64,000 nucleotides of DNA from Aureobasidium sp. EXF-3400 (GCA_024195585.1 SWBL01000026.1:1-64000), one strand, 5' to 3'; shown: positions 24,943 through 36,199, counted from the first letter of the stretch. A program made the numbers and translations. The notes: generated by a model from the sequence alone, not told the origin.

Positions 24943-26733
24943 TCAGAAAGAGTCCCCTGGTCCCTTCTCTCGTTCTAGCCTCTTTGCCATTTTCAAAGCT
25001 CTTTTGCCAAAATTGCCTCCCGATACAAGAAGCCACGGTGACTCGGCTTCTTCTTCGATAAGCACTGTTGCAATGTCCTCTACACTGTAGCCCAATTCGA
25101 TCAATTCAGTCAACCACTCAAAGTCAAAAGCTAACTCGGAAGCCTTTTGCTTGAGGAGATCTGTAACTAGACCAGTGTCTGAGTTAATAACTGCTTTCAT
25201 CAAGGTATCATCTGAAGCTGTGAGAACAATGTTCTGTAGTAGAGATGAAGAGCGCTGATGTCGAGGCTGGGGGTCTGCGGAGTCGCGTCGACTGGGCGTG
25301 CTAGCAACGCTGACGCTGTCATTGTGTATGCTAGCACCAACTGCAGGGAGTATGTGAGATACTTCAGGCTGTCTGGGTTCGATTTGGAGGAGCTTGGAGG
25401 TATTGTTGGATTGCAAGACTGTATCGTCTGCCCAAGATATAGCTTTGCGGTCTTTAGTCGTTAGGGGATGCTTCGTCCATGTCTTCCAAGCTTCATATGC
25501 TCTTGAGGGATATCGATGAGCGTCCACTCTTGCCATCTCTGCTAAACTTTTCTCGTCGTCCAAGTTACCCGGCGATTCAAAGTCGGCGACATCGGCTGCC
25601 TGATCTGGTATCCTCCTATCTCTGAGCGGAAGCATAGATCCTACACGTCCGAGTATCGAGGGGACTATGGGAAGCCGAGTCAATATTCGACCAAAGGGTG
25701 CATAGAGAGGTGTCTTCGATGGTCCATAGATATCGCCGGATCCAGTGCTAGTAGCAGGCGATTTGATCGATTTCTTCAAGAAACTGATCCGCCAGTGTGA
25801 ATCTTGGAATACCGTCTGAGATGGAAATTGTTGAACAACGGATTGAAGTACCCAGCACAAGACTGCATTACTGAGCACATGATTTGGTTCGACCACACCA
25901 CTGAGTAATCTCGGAACGAGGTAGAGTAACCCTTGAGGAAGGGCTTGACAGTGTTGTCGTCCGATGTCGTAATGACATCCGGGAAACCAAGTTTCGGATA
26001 TCCTGGGTGTGTTGCTGTGACCCGTCATGGTTGCAAGACATGGCTGAAGGAACGGCAGGCGATCGTGTATAGAACAAGCATGAAAAACTCTCTCTACAAC
26101 ATCTGGAACGACTTCATCCCAAAGGCTTGGACTCGTTGTTCCGGTTCCAGCTTGATTATAGCTATGGCCAATGCTGCCCACGGTATCTAGCAGAACCATG
26201 ATCTTGATCGGTGTGACCACATCCCAGCTAGTCCTTGCACGGAAGTCCTTGCTATGAGCCGATGAGGGTTTATCGCTCTCGCGAGGTGATGTATAAGTCT
26301 GGAAGATCAGGTCGCATAGCTCATCGCTTGGTTCCCTGATGATGCCACAGTTGTTGATCATGCCGACGACACAGCGCAAAGCGTACGCCCCTCGCCCCAG
26401 ACCAAAAAGCCAGATCTCTGTTCCATCTTTGTAATGTTGTGCGATGTAACGATACAGCTCCAGGCAAAGCTGCCCGATATTGTCTGCGGATGCGCCCAAG
26501 CCGTATGTTAAAGGTTTGCAGTTCAATCCGTTGAAATACTTGGCCCTAAGCTGCCTTGAGGCATCTGTAATTTCCCTTGAGCCTTTTGAGGTATCCACAT
26601 CGATGCCGGTCATTTCGGCCAGTAGCTGAATATTAGTACGAGTGCCATGTTCCGGGCCACACCAAGTGCCGTCGCAGAATATTACGAGCTTCTCAGGCAA
26701 AAGAGGAGCTCTCGCTATAGCGTTCAAGCTCAT
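24943..26733 (-). CDS. DUF2235 (Tle1-like) alpha/beta-hydrolase-fold protein, nucleophile position altered
   Basis: Single-exon gene of 596 residues with an N-terminal DUF2235 domain (about 13-330), the fold shared with the catalytic part of Tle1 phospholipase effectors. Family marks are KLVIFCDGTWCG, TNIQLLAEM, LTYGLGASADNIGQ, GRGAYALRCVVGMI, IKIMVLLDTVGSIG and ETWFPGCHYDIG. The usual GFSRGA nucleophile elbow reads GLGRGA here: Gly113 (codon 26397-26395, GGG) replaces the catalytic Ser. The usual HxDVGGG after the histidine is also altered (HYDIGRQH). The protein may therefore be catalytically dead or use another chemistry. The C-terminal 260 residues are Ser rich and not recognised. Paralogues are common and poorly characterised in filamentous fungi. 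Confidence 0.85.
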   Translation of the reverse strand: MSLNAIARAPLLPEKLVIFCDGTWCGPEHGTRTNIQLLAEMTGIDVDTSKGSREITDASRQLRAKYFNGLNCKPLTYGLGASADNIGQLCLELYRYIAQHYKDGTEIWLFGLGRGAYALRCVVGMINNCGIIREPSDELCDLIFQTYTSPRESDKPSSAHSKDFRARTSWDVVTPIKIMVLLDTVGSIGHSYNQAGTGTTSPSLWDEVVPDVVERVFHACSIHDRLPFLQPCLATMTGHSNTPRISETWFPGCHYDIGRQHCQALPQGLLYLVPRLLSGVVEPNHVLSNAVLCWVLQSVVQQFPSQTVFQDSHWRISFLKKSIKSPATSTGSGDIYGPSKTPLYAPFGRILTRLPIVPSILGRVGSMLPLRDRRIPDQAADVADFESPGNLDDEKSLAEMARVDAHRYPSRAYEAWKTWTKHPLTTKDRKAISWADDTVLQSNNTSKLLQIEPRQPEVSHILPAVGASIHNDSVSVASTPSRRDSADPQPRHQRSSSLLQNIVLTASDDTLMKAVINSDTGLVTDLLKQKASELAFDFEWLTELIELGYSVEDIATVLIEEEAESPWLLVSGGNFGKRALKMAKRLEREKGPGDSF

Positions 26734-27208
26734 GATTAATTATTCGATGCGTTGAGAGATGGAAAATGCAGGCATAACTCGATGATGTCTAGGTGATTGA
26801 TTCATGTTTGATTCAACTCTTGGACAATAAGGTACATGCACGACCGAACCGTATACCTTTTGGCATGTGCCAGAGCTTACGACATAGCATCATACACTGC
26901 TACACGGCAGCGGAAGACGTCCATGGGTTCCAGCTTTTGCAAAAGTGTTGAGCTGGTGATAGCAACTGAAGCCAACACTCGTAGTCTTGCTAAAATGCTC
27001 TCTGCTTGAGAGAGGGTGGAGAGGCTGGTGAGAAGACAGAGCTCTGAGGAAGGTGCAACCGGCCGGAGGGTACTCGGTTAAACATTCCCTAGTCATGGGC
27101 ATAGCACAAAACGTCATTCTAGAAAGCTCCAAAGGAATTGATCCGCATCGATGAATATCACTTGTCCAATTCACACTCTCTTCTCTTAGCATATTAACAG
27201 TAGTCAAT
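26734..27208. promoter_or_regulatory. Divergent spacer, DUF2235 gene and CHORD gene
   Basis: 475 bp between divergent starts. It contains no gene I can support. Confidence 0.45.
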
Positions 27209-28248
27209 ATGCCTGGAAAGTGTGTGCACAAGGGCTGCGGCAAGACTTTTGCTGACGACAACGAAGAATGCGTTTACCATCCTGGTCCAGTAAGCAACCG
27301 AATCCATCGTGCATTAAGCATAGCTGACTCTGTTATAGCCAGAGTTTCATGAGGGCCAGAAAGGTACATTTTCTCTCGACATACATCGTTCGAACAGATA
27401 ATTGACATATCACCACAGGATGGAAATGCTGCAAGCCTCGCGTCTTGACCTTTGACGAGTTCATGACCATTCCTCCCTGCACAACCGGCAAACACAGCAC
27501 CGTCGACGATACACCCGTCGAGGAACCAAAGGCCGCTCCCGCCGATGCTCCCACACTCGCATCCACCACAACCCCCTCCGAGCCAGTAGCACCCGGTCGC
27601 GCTCCCACAGCCCAAGCTCCACAACCACCCGCCTCTCCTGCACCCCCAGAGGACGAAGACGATGATCCAGACGCTACAGTCCCCGACAACGCAACATGCA
27701 AACGCAAGACTTGTGGCGTAACACACAAAGGTGCACCTCGCAGCGACGACGAAAACTGCCAGCATCATCCTGGTGCTCCCATCTTCCATGAGGGCAGTAA
27801 GGGCTGGTCATGCTGCAAACGCCGCGTGCTGGAATTCGACGAGTTCCTTCGTATCCCCGGCTGCAAGACAAAGTCACGCCATCTGTTCGTGGGCGCGAAG
27901 AAAGACGATGGAGAGGAGAAGTTGGAGAGTGTGAGACATGACTTCTACCAAACACCCGACAAGGTCATGGCGAGTCTGTACTTGAAGAAAATCGACAAGA
28001 TCATCTCGAAGGTCGAGTTCCAGGATAAGGAGGTGGACTTGGATCTGAGGACGAGTGACCGCAAGAGGTTCCAGCAGGTCATACCGCTCTTCGGTACTAT
28101 TGACAAGGAGAAGAGCGAGTTCAGCATCATGGGCACCAAGCTGGAATTGAGGCTTGTGAAGGCAGACGGTGCTTCGTGGCCTGTCTTGCGCGGGGACGAG
28201 AAACACACTGGCGAGATCATCCAGATGGGTCGTGCTGGAAGAGCATAG
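27209..28248 (+). CDS. CHORD and CS domain protein (Rar1/CHORDC1 family)
   Basis: Zinc-binding HSP90 co-chaperone family. Exons 27209-27289, 27339-27363 (25 nt) and 27419-28248 give 311 residues. CHORD1 (residues 1-60) has CVHKGCGKTF, CVYHPG, FHEGQKGWKCC and FDEFMTIPPC. A Pro/Ala/Thr-rich linker follows. CHORD2 (about 129-195) has CKRKTCGVTHKG, CQHHPGAPIFHEGSKGWSCC and FDEFLRIPGC. The CS domain (about 205-295) begins HDFYQTPDKVMASLYLKKI. All zinc-ligand Cys/His of both CHORDs appear present. The 25-nt second exon is very small, and both flanking introns are needed to complete CHORD1. In animals and plants such proteins work with HSP90 and SGT1. Confidence 0.95.
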
Positions 28249-28431
28249 ACAAGAACATTGAAATGTTGGAAGCAAAAACAGTAGCATAATTGGAAGCAGC
28301 GAGAGACGTTTCAGACTGCAGCGATGCACCAGAACGATGCAAGAATAACACAAACCCTCTCCCATCGAGGAAAGGCCATGAGAGAAAAGAAAAAGAAAAT
28401 TGAGCTCTGTCCCCATTTACTTTCCGCATCT

Positions 28432-29670
28432 CTACTGCACGGTAGCAGCGGGAGCCTCGAACATGTCATCAATGCTATCCTTACTCTCGTCACCTTCATC
28501 ACTATCTTCCTCAAGCTCCTCGTCTTCCTCTTCGAAGCCAGTCTCCAGACCTCCCTTCCTGAGCCTGTCCTTCATTTCCTCCCTCTTCTCTTCCTGCCAT
28601 CTCATCAATGCAGCAGCAGCGTGAACCCTGAAGCCGTAGATACGAGGTTCGTAGCGTCTTTGAGTCTTGGGTGGAAGCATTGCTGGGTAGACTTGGAAGA
28701 GAATGTTGTGGAAAGAAGTACCGAAGTAGGCGCCATCGATGGCGTTGTGGCGAGATGATTTGGGGTTGTAGATATCCTCGCATTTGGCACAGTAGAGTTT
28801 TACGGTCGATGTGCCTGGGACGTCGTGGAGACCCATGGGTAGGAGGTGTTGTTGGTCGCAGATGACGCGAGGACATTTACCAAAAGTGCCGGACTTGTAC
28901 TTGTCGAGCTTTTGGATTGACTATTAGTTGATATCGATCAAGTAGAAGTCAAACAATTCTTACCATCTTTGCGAGACCTCTAGTAGTCACAATGTAGCGC
29001 GCATGTACAAGACCGTAGAGATGCCTGGCGCTCTTCTCGATCTGCTCACGCATGTCGTCGTCGACCTCCATGTCAAAGACATCGGTCACCAGATCAAGTG
29101 CATATTGATAGTATTGGACTTCCGTGTTAAGGCCAGTAAGGTTGAAGCGATCAGTCAGGTAGTCTTCATCGATTTCGCAATAGTACTCGTTGCCGCGAGA
29201 TGAGACGAACTGTATTGAAGAAAAGTCAGGTCTACTGATAGAAATGAAATGTGGTGTAAGAGAAGAATCAGGACTGCGATGAGAATCATAGGAACGGTCC
29301 TGCGCAATACGCGAACCAGAACTCGCTTGCAGAGTCATCACGTCCTCATGGAGCATTGGTATGGACTCAAGGAGGTGATGCACTCATCGAGCGTTTGTTG
29401 TAAATCCATTATCGTGGTCGCAAGTCATGCCGATGTATGCAGAACCGCAGTCGCACAAACTTCTCGCGCACGACAGGTCCATCCACGATTTTTGGGTGCA
29501 GCGCTGGCCGTTCATCGCCGACGCACCGCATGAGATGTGTTTCCGGATATCTCGTGTTTTGCGCGAAGTGATGAAGAAGAAACGAAAACGTGATTACAAT
29601 GAAAATCACTTACCCAATCCCGCCAATAACTGGTGTAGTCGCTGTCGGTCTCGCTGGCAAAGTTATCCAT
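28432..29670 (-). CDS. Casein kinase II regulatory (beta) subunit
   Basis: Regulatory subunit that dimerises through a zinc-binding region and holds two CK2 alpha subunits. Exons 29670-29614, 29209-28964 and 28908-28432 give 259 residues. It begins MDNFASETDSDYTSYWRDW, then FVSSRGNEYYCEIDEDYL, the acidic loop DVFDMEVDDDMREQ, HARYIVTTRGLAKM, the zinc ligands in KCPRVIC...LYCAKC, and KSSRHNAIDGAYFGTSFHN. The C-terminus is Glu/Asp rich. Intron 1 is 404 nt, far longer than other introns in the window; intron 2 is 55 nt with an ACTAAT branch-like site. No ATG exists in the open frame upstream of 29670, so this start is well supported. The sequence matches the fungal CKB2-type form. Confidence 0.96.
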
Positions 29671-30256
29671 GATTTCTTGGTTGTCTCCCCGGTCGTAGAA
29701 ACGCGAAGGATCCGAAGATTCCGGCGATTTTGGGTTCACTATCTTCGGTTTCGCAGTGTCGTTTTGATTTGAGGATTGCGCTTCGTTAGACGGTGATAAT
29801 TGCTGTGATTGTGGTTGAAGATGTCGATGCGGTGTTGTTTGGGTGGGCTTTGGCTTTGAGGCTTTTCAGGAAAGAGCGGGTTGGGCGTTGGATGAGATTT
29901 GACAAAGAATGGAGACCACGATGGCTTCGTCGATACAGTATCAGCAGGCTAAGGCACTGTTTCTACTTATACAATTCACCGTCATGTGTTGAAAACTTAT
30001 ACTATAACATATCACCAAGATCTGCTGTCCCGCCTTCATCACTATAACAGGGCACGATGCTTTCCAGTGCACAGATGTCAGAGAAAGCCGAGAGTAGATT
30101 GCTTCTCGATGGATGCTATCCTGTTCTTTGATACCACGCTGTATTTTGACAGCTACAGATGCTAAGTGCTTTTGCACATGGGAAGGACAGATTCGATGCT
30201 CCAACTTTTAACCTAGGTATCTTATGCAATCGCGTTGAAAAAGGATATCCCAACCT
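29671..30256. other. Intergenic, CK2 beta upstream and TMA20 3' flank
   Basis: 586 bp. The CK2 beta frame stays open upstream of its ATG for about 57 codons without an ATG, so it is leader rather than coding. No other gene seen. Confidence 0.5.
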
Positions 30257-30974
30257 CTAGAGAGACAGGTTCCACAAGCCATCACCAAGGTAGTGTCCAT
30301 TCTCAAGACCAACACCCTTCTTCTTCTCCTTCATATCCTTGGTGCTCATCTTCAGAACACCAACCAGACAGGCGCTCTCTTTGCCCTCTGCCTCAACGAC
30401 GACAATATCTCCCGCTTGCAACTCTTTTCCTCCGTAACCATCGTTGGCCTCTTTGTCATCCTCACTGACAGAAGGATCGGGCAGGCGACCACCGGGAGAT
30501 GTCAAACCGGGTACCATGAGAGCGGCACCCGACAGAACGAAGCGAATGGCACCACGATCGATTCGTATCCTGTCAAAGCATTGCGGGTACTTGTGAACGA
30601 GGGAGAGATGGGGTATGAGAGGGTCGTCCATGTGTTGCCAGAAGAGAGGGGTGGAACCGAGGACGTAGAGGGAGACGCGGTCAGGTCTGTTGATGATGGT
30701 GTTAGTATATGGATAGACAAAGATGAATGGCCGGTGATTGAGCGAGATCTTTCTGAGAATGAACATACACCTTGACGAGATCAATCTGCTCCTTCTTTGG
30801 CATAATCTCATCCATATAGGGCTCGAGGCGGGGGTAGGTCTCGATGGCCTTTGCGCGGATGGCGCGCTGGGCCGAAGACTTGACCTTGCTTTTGGCACCG
30901 GGTGTCAAACTAAACGAAGTCAGCCTCTATGTCTATAAACGCTATACCTGACTTACTGACTCTTTCTTAAACAT
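30257..30974 (-). CDS. TMA20: Translation machinery-associated protein Tma20 (MCT-1), PUA domain
   Basis: Ribosome-associated factor that with Tma22/DENR promotes 40S recycling and reinitiation. Exons 30974-30961 (14 nt), 30909-30769 and 30686-30257 give 194 residues. It begins MFKKDLTPGAKSKVKSS and continues RAIRAKAIETYPRLEPYM, then LVKVPDRVSLYVLG. The PUA domain follows, with GAIRFVLSGAALMVPGL, GDIVVVEAEGKESACLVG and GVGLENGHYLGDGLW. Frame through intron 1 requires a GTCAGT donor, the same type used in SPC25. Intron 2 uses GTATGT, a CTAAC branch point and CAACAG. It is divergent from SGT2 with only 227 bp between starts. Confidence 0.94.
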
Positions 30975-31201
30975 GGCGATGTGTATGTGTGTGTTATTCA
31001 AGAACAAGAAGGAAGGACATTAATTCAGCAGGGTCGTCACCGACTCGTTCCTGCCCCACTACGGCCTTGAACCCCGCGAAACGCCAAGGCGGACTGCGCA
31101 TTGTTGTCGCCTGCGACTTTGGAACCTTCTGGGCCAGCTGCCCTCGACATTATTATCTCCGTCCTCCACCCTTCCCTACTTTCCTACACATCACCAACAT
31201 C
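30975..31201. promoter_or_regulatory. Compact divergent promoter, TMA20 and SGT2
   Basis: Only 227 bp separate the two start codons. The SGT2 side is pyrimidine rich. Both genes serve translation or protein targeting, so shared control is plausible but inferred. Confidence 0.5.
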
Positions 31202-32356
31202 ATGTCCGACTCAAGAAAGAAGCTGGCTCTGGCCATCATTGACTTCCTCAACACTTCCCTCAAGGATGGCACTCTCCAATCTGACGACTCCGAGTCCATT
31301 GAGATCGCAACTTCATGTATCGCCGAAGCATTCCACGTCGACCCTACCGACAAGACTGCCATGACTCAAGCTCTGGGTGGACAGAACCTTCTCAGCATCT
31401 ATGGTGTCTACGAGAAGCTGAAGGGCAAGAGCACTGCCAGCACTGAAGGCTCCAGCAGCGCTAAGGAAGCTCGCCCTGCAACTCCTACCGGCTCTTCCAA
31501 GGGCGCCAACGAGAAGTCAAATGCTCCCACCAGCGAGTCCGAGTCACTCAAGGCTCAAGGAAACGCCGCCATGCAGAAGAAGGATTACTCTACCGCCATC
31601 GACTACTACACCAAGGCCCTCGAGATCGCCCCTTTGAACACCATCTACCTTTCGAACCGCGCCGCCGCTTACTCTGGTGCTGGTCAACACGAATCCGCCA
31701 AGAACGACGCAGAACTCGCTACTGCCGCCGACCCCAAGTACACCAAGGCCTGGAGCAGACTCGGTCTCGCACGTTTCGCCCTTGGAGATGCTCAGGGCAG
31801 CATGGAAGCATACAAGGCTGGTATTGACGCCGAGGGCAACGGAGGTAGTGATGCCATGAAGCGTGGTTACGAGACTGCCAGAAGAAGAGTTGAAGAGGAG
31901 GGTGGTGTCGAAGAGACTTCCCGCGGTGCTCCTGCTGGCGGTGCCGGTGGTATGCCCGACCTTTCAGCCCTTGCTGGTATGTTCGGCGGTGGTGGCGGCG
32001 GTGCAGGTGGTGCTGGCGGCATGCCCGACTTTGCCAGCCTCATGCAGAACCCTATGATGCAGCAGATGGCCCAGAACCTCATGAAGGATCCCAACATGAT
32101 GAGCAACCTCATGAGCAACCCTCGTGTCAGAGAGATGGCCGACAAGTTTGGTGGCGGTGGTGCCGGCGGTGCAGGTGGCCAGGGCGGTATGCCCGATCTC
32201 TCCAGCTTGATGAACGACCCCAGCATTGCTGAGATGTGAGTAGATGTATACACCTTGTGAGAACTGATTACTGACGAAAGTTACAGGGCAAAGAACTTCA
32301 TGGGAGGTGCTGGTGGTGCTGGAGGTGCTGGTGGTGCTGGAGGTGCTGGCAGATAA
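31202..32356 (+). CDS. SGT2: Small glutamine-rich TPR co-chaperone Sgt2 (SGTA)
   Basis: Cytosolic co-chaperone that hands tail-anchored membrane proteins to the Get4-Get5/Get3 pathway. Exons 31202-32235 and 32287-32356 give 367 residues. The N-terminal dimerisation domain (1-75) begins MSDSRKKLALAIIDFLNTSL. Three TPRs lie at about 115-220 (KAQGNAAMQKKDYSTAIDYY, NTIYLSNRAAAYSGAGQHE, YTKAWSRLGLARFALGD). The C-terminal substrate-binding part is Gly/Met/Asn rich, with MPDLSALAGMFGG, FASLMQNPMMQQMAQNLM and PDLSSLMNDPSIAEM. The last exon encodes a Gly-Gly-Ala repeat tail built from an 18-bp unit (32303-32350). Confidence 0.95.
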
Positions 32357-32629
32357 AGCAATTAGGGTTAATGGCATATTTACGAAAGCGAGCAAATTGT
32401 TGTTTAGTGCGCGCTATGATAGACGCAAATGATACCAATCCAGGCATGACTTTGATACAGTGCGTGCATGCGACACTCGAGAATATTGCGTACAATAAGT
32501 AGTATACATGAGGCGTTTAACAAAATTCCTCAACCAACGCCGTGCCAATCCTTTTATGGCCATGAGAAACTTGTAAAGATGGAAAATCCATGAGCAGGTG
32601 CTCCAGTGTAAGAATATAAGACAAGACGA

Positions 32630-33244
32630 TCAACCCAATCTTCTGGGCTTGGGACTTCTGGAACCACCAAACTTCAGTCTGGTAGCATCCTTGACGGAGC
32701 TGATCTTATTCCTGACCAAATAGCCTTCAGAACCCAGCAAGACCTTTGTGACAGCTTCTCTTCCCTTGCCGAAACCACGCATGACAACCTCTAGACTGTG
32801 CAGGTCGCGCATAAGACCACGTTCTTGAATTTGCTTGAGGACGAAAGCGGCGAGTTGGTATGCAGCATCGTAACTTCCACGACCGGCCTTCTTGAAACCA
32901 ATGTTTCCAGCGGAAAGAGACATGAGGACGTCGACTTGCTTGCCGGGGTTTGCGGGATCCTTTTTCGGAGGTTGGGTGAAGGTGATGTGGGTGTTGTGCT
33001 TTGTCGCGTAGATGTGCATGCGATGCGGTTGAGGTGGGCCGGCATCGAGCTCGATTCCTGGAGGGCCATTACTTGATTTGTCGCCCAGACGACCAATCCA
33101 GTCGCCAAGTTCAAGTGCTCCTCCTCGTCTAGATGTGATGGGCGCGGCGGGCAATGGCGTTGAAGAGATGGCGCGAGTGAATGGTGTGGGCAAGATTGAC
33201 GAAGGGCGAGCGGCCAACCTGGCCAGTGGTCGGAAGACGTTCAT
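32630..33244 (-). CDS. Mitochondrial small ribosomal subunit protein uS11m
   Basis: Mitoribosome 37S subunit protein of the S11 family. Single exon, 204 residues. The N-terminus (MNVFRPLARLAARPSSIL) is basic and hydroxylated, like a mitochondrial presequence. The S11 domain covers about 70-204, with MHIYATKHNTHITFTQP, MSLSAGNIGFKKAGRGSYDAA, VVMRGFGKGREAV and the C-terminal RNA-binding KDATRLKFGGSRSPKPRRLG. It is divergent from TIM44, 213 bp between starts, another mitochondrial gene. Confidence 0.93.
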   Translation of the reverse strand: MNVFRPLARLAARPSSILPTPFTRAISSTPLPAAPITSRRGGALELGDWIGRLGDKSSNGPPGIELDAGPPQPHRMHIYATKHNTHITFTQPPKKDPANPGKQVDVLMSLSAGNIGFKKAGRGSYDAAYQLAAFVLKQIQERGLMRDLHSLEVVMRGFGKGREAVTKVLLGSEGYLVRNKISSVKDATRLKFGGSRSPKPRRLG

Positions 33245-33457
33245 GTTGGATATGTGATTGGCGACAGCGAGGTGGTTGACTCTCTGTATGCCTGTATGCA
33301 GCGTCCAAGGTCGAATCTTTTGGAACGAGCAAGAGCCGCGGCGAAAGTCGGCCTTGGCGGGCCTCTTTTTGTTCGGCCAGCAGCTACCACCGGGCGGCGA
33401 GTTTGATCTACGAACAGACTCTCGTTCTTTTGCTTCTTACACACCACACACCACAGC
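33245..33457. promoter_or_regulatory. Divergent promoter of two mitochondrial genes (uS11m and TIM44)
   Basis: A 213-bp spacer serves both starts. Co-regulation of two mitochondrial biogenesis genes is likely from arrangement; no specific site is identified. Confidence 0.5.
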
Positions 33458-35262
33458 ATGTCCTCGTTAAGTCGACAAGTGCTCTTGCCCAGAGCACCCA
33501 CAAATGTCGCTCGCAATGCGCCCTCCTTCCACGGCCGAACCGCTGCATACCGCCGGATATCCACACATGTCTTGAACCGCTCCAATGCCGTCAACTCGCC
33601 CTTGACCTCTTCCCTCGCCTCTACACCGTCAAGGCTGTCATCGCCTTTCCTTCCTGCCTCTGTCGCCACCACCTTTGTGCGCTCAGTCTCTTTCAAGGAA
33701 ATGCAGGCTGAGCGCAAGCGTCAACGCGCTGCTCAAGGTTCTGCTCCCAAGGAAGAGACTCCAAAGCCGGAACCTGCTGTCAAGCAGTCAAAGGATGCCG
33801 AGACAAAGTCTGAGCCTGCTCAGAAAGCAAAGAAGGCCGACGAGCCCATGAGCGAAGCCGAGAGAATCTACCAAGCCACCGCTGCTCGCGACGCCGGTGC
33901 CTACGTTCCTGACCCTGATCACGATGCGCCCAAGAAGGAGAAGAAAGAGGAAGCCGAGGCCGAAGGCGAGACCGCTGAAGGCGAGGCTGAGGGTGCTGAG
34001 AAGAAGGAAAAGAAGGACAAGAAGCCTCCACCACCAAAGCACGGCAACAAGACCCCATGGCAAGTCTTCACCGAGACGTTGCAGACCGAGTTCAAGGAGA
34101 GCAAGGAGTGGAACGAAGGTACCAAGCAACTGTCTGGTAGCATTCACGACTTCACCGAGAACCCCAACGTTCAGAAGGCTCGCGCCGCCTATGAGAAGAG
34201 TACCGGTGCTCTCTCATCCGCTGCTGGAAGCACAATCAAGACCACCGCTGGAGCCATTGGTAAGAGTGCTGCCTGGACATGGGACACCAACGTTGTCAAG
34301 GGTGTCAGATACGGTGTCGGTGCAGTCGGCTCGGGTCTTGAGAAGGCTACTCGTCCCGTCAGAGAGACCGAGGCATTCAAGAACGTCAAGGAGGTCATTG
34401 ATGATGGCAGCTCCATGCGCTACGGTGGTTGGGTTGAAAAGGAGGAGCGCAGAAAGCGCAGAGAAGCAAGAGAAGCTAAGGACATTGCTGAGGGTCGCAG
34501 ACCTTCGGGTGAACCCTTGGTTGAGGATCCTGAGTGAGTGCATTCTTACACGGAATTTTCCTACCCGTACTAATATTCTATTGTAGTGCCGGAGTCAACG
34601 TTACAGTTCACAAGGATGCAGCCTGGAAGGAATCATGGCGCGAGTTCCGCGACAGTAGCAAGACCATGCAACGCCTCTTTGCTTTCAAGAACACCTACGC
34701 CGAGTCCGAGAACCCTTTGATCTCCACCGCCCGCAGCATCAGCGACCGCGTGGCTGGCTTCTTTGCCGAGAACGAGACAGCCAAGGTTATCAAGAAGTTC
34801 CGCGAGATGGACCCTAGCTTCCAGATGGAGCCTTGGTTGCAAGAGATGCGCGAGTACATTCTCCCTGAAGTTCTTGACGCCTACGTCAAGGGCGACACCG
34901 AGGTTCTCAAGCAGTGGTTGAGCGCAGCACAATACCAGGTCTACGCTGCCCTGATGCAACAATACACCCAGCACGGTCTTGTGTCTGATGGTCGCATTCT
35001 GGATATTCGCAACGTTGACGTACTCAACGCACGTCTGCTTGAGCCTGGTGACATTCCCGTCTTCGTCATCATGTGCCGTACACAGGAGGTGCACGTGTAC
35101 AAGAACAAGAAGACTGGCCAACTGGCTTCTGGTATGGAGGACAAGGTCCAGCAAGTCACATACGCCATCGGTGTAACCAGACTTCCCGAGGATGTACACA
35201 ACCCCGAAACTCGCGGATGGAGACTGATCGAACTCCAAAAGAGCGCCAGAGAGTACATCTAA
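33458..35262 (+). CDS. TIM44: Mitochondrial import motor subunit Tim44
   Basis: Peripheral inner-membrane protein that tethers mtHsp70 to the TIM23 translocase. Exons 33458-34533 and 34587-35262 give 583 residues. The first 75 residues are rich in Arg/Ser/Thr/Ala and lack acids, a typical presequence. A charged Lys/Glu-rich segment follows, including EAEAEGETAEGEAEGAEK. The Tim44 domain lies at about 345-583 (WRLFAFKNTYAESENPLI-like, AKVIKKFREMDPSFQMEPWL, EYILPEVLDAYVKGDTEVLKQW, DVLNARLLEPGDIPVFVIM). The intron has a GTGAGT donor and TTGTAG acceptor with a TACTAAT branch site. Confidence 0.95.
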
Positions 35263-36199
35263 GCTCAAACCCTCCACTTCTACATTTTCTGCCCACGACA
35301 CTGTCTTCTGCATTTTCCTTGGATTGAGTCATCCTGTATGAGCTCTTTGTCACGGCGTTCTTCTTCTGGATCACACTCTCCCATATCAAAAAGCGCTGTC
35401 TCAGGGACCTGTCGAATCTTCTTTCCGGTCAAAGGAGAATATCCTAGTGTACTTTAAGCATTTCCATGCAACTACCCTGTATTATACATTTACGCTTCTG
35501 ATGTACTCAAACTTCAATGTCTCAATATTCCTCCGGCTCACAAAATTCAATTATACATCGTAAAAGCTTGTGTCTATCTCTGTGTGGCATATATCTCCAT
35601 ACCAACGAATTCGTTAGAAGTTGAATAATCGACGTTGAGTTCTCTATCATCACCAACCTCCACTTCTCTTCAGCTGCAGTTGACAATGTGACTGAGGACA
35701 CCGAGCTGTATCCAGTGACATATAAGATGTCCGAAAAATGTCTTCATCTTGTCAAGTATAAACCATTGATAATTCTCGTCAGGGTGCACTACGCGACAAC
35801 CTTCGTATACATCGCGATTATACGAGAGTGCTTCACCTTATCACCCCCGATGGCAGTACCACTGAACAATGCCCACCAACTGTTATACCGCCAGGCGATA
35901 CTATGTGTCCTAATTAGTATCATAGTATAAGACAACTTGACAAGGTGCGATCATGTGTTTGTACGGAGTAAAGTCCGAGTCATGCATCTCGAGCTGACAG
36001 CTCGGGGACTTCGGAGGAGATAGCCGAGTCAATGACGTTAGCTTTGTCCAAAGCCCTCTTACTTCTGACGAGTGCATACCATAGCTTCTACAAGCAAGCG
36101 ACACGTTTACTCGAACAATCACAAACATGTACTCGACGCCTTGAAGGGAACTCTCAGACTCATTCTTTTTCTAGAATTGTATATATTAAGGACAAGGAC
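35263..36199. other. Intergenic between TIM44 and HEM25
   Basis: About 0.94 kb with no supported independent gene. The last 168 bp form an open frame continuous with HEM25 exon 1, starting at an ATG at 36032. A TATATATT sequence lies at 36179-36187, only about 13 nt before the HEM25 start chosen here. Confidence 0.45.
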
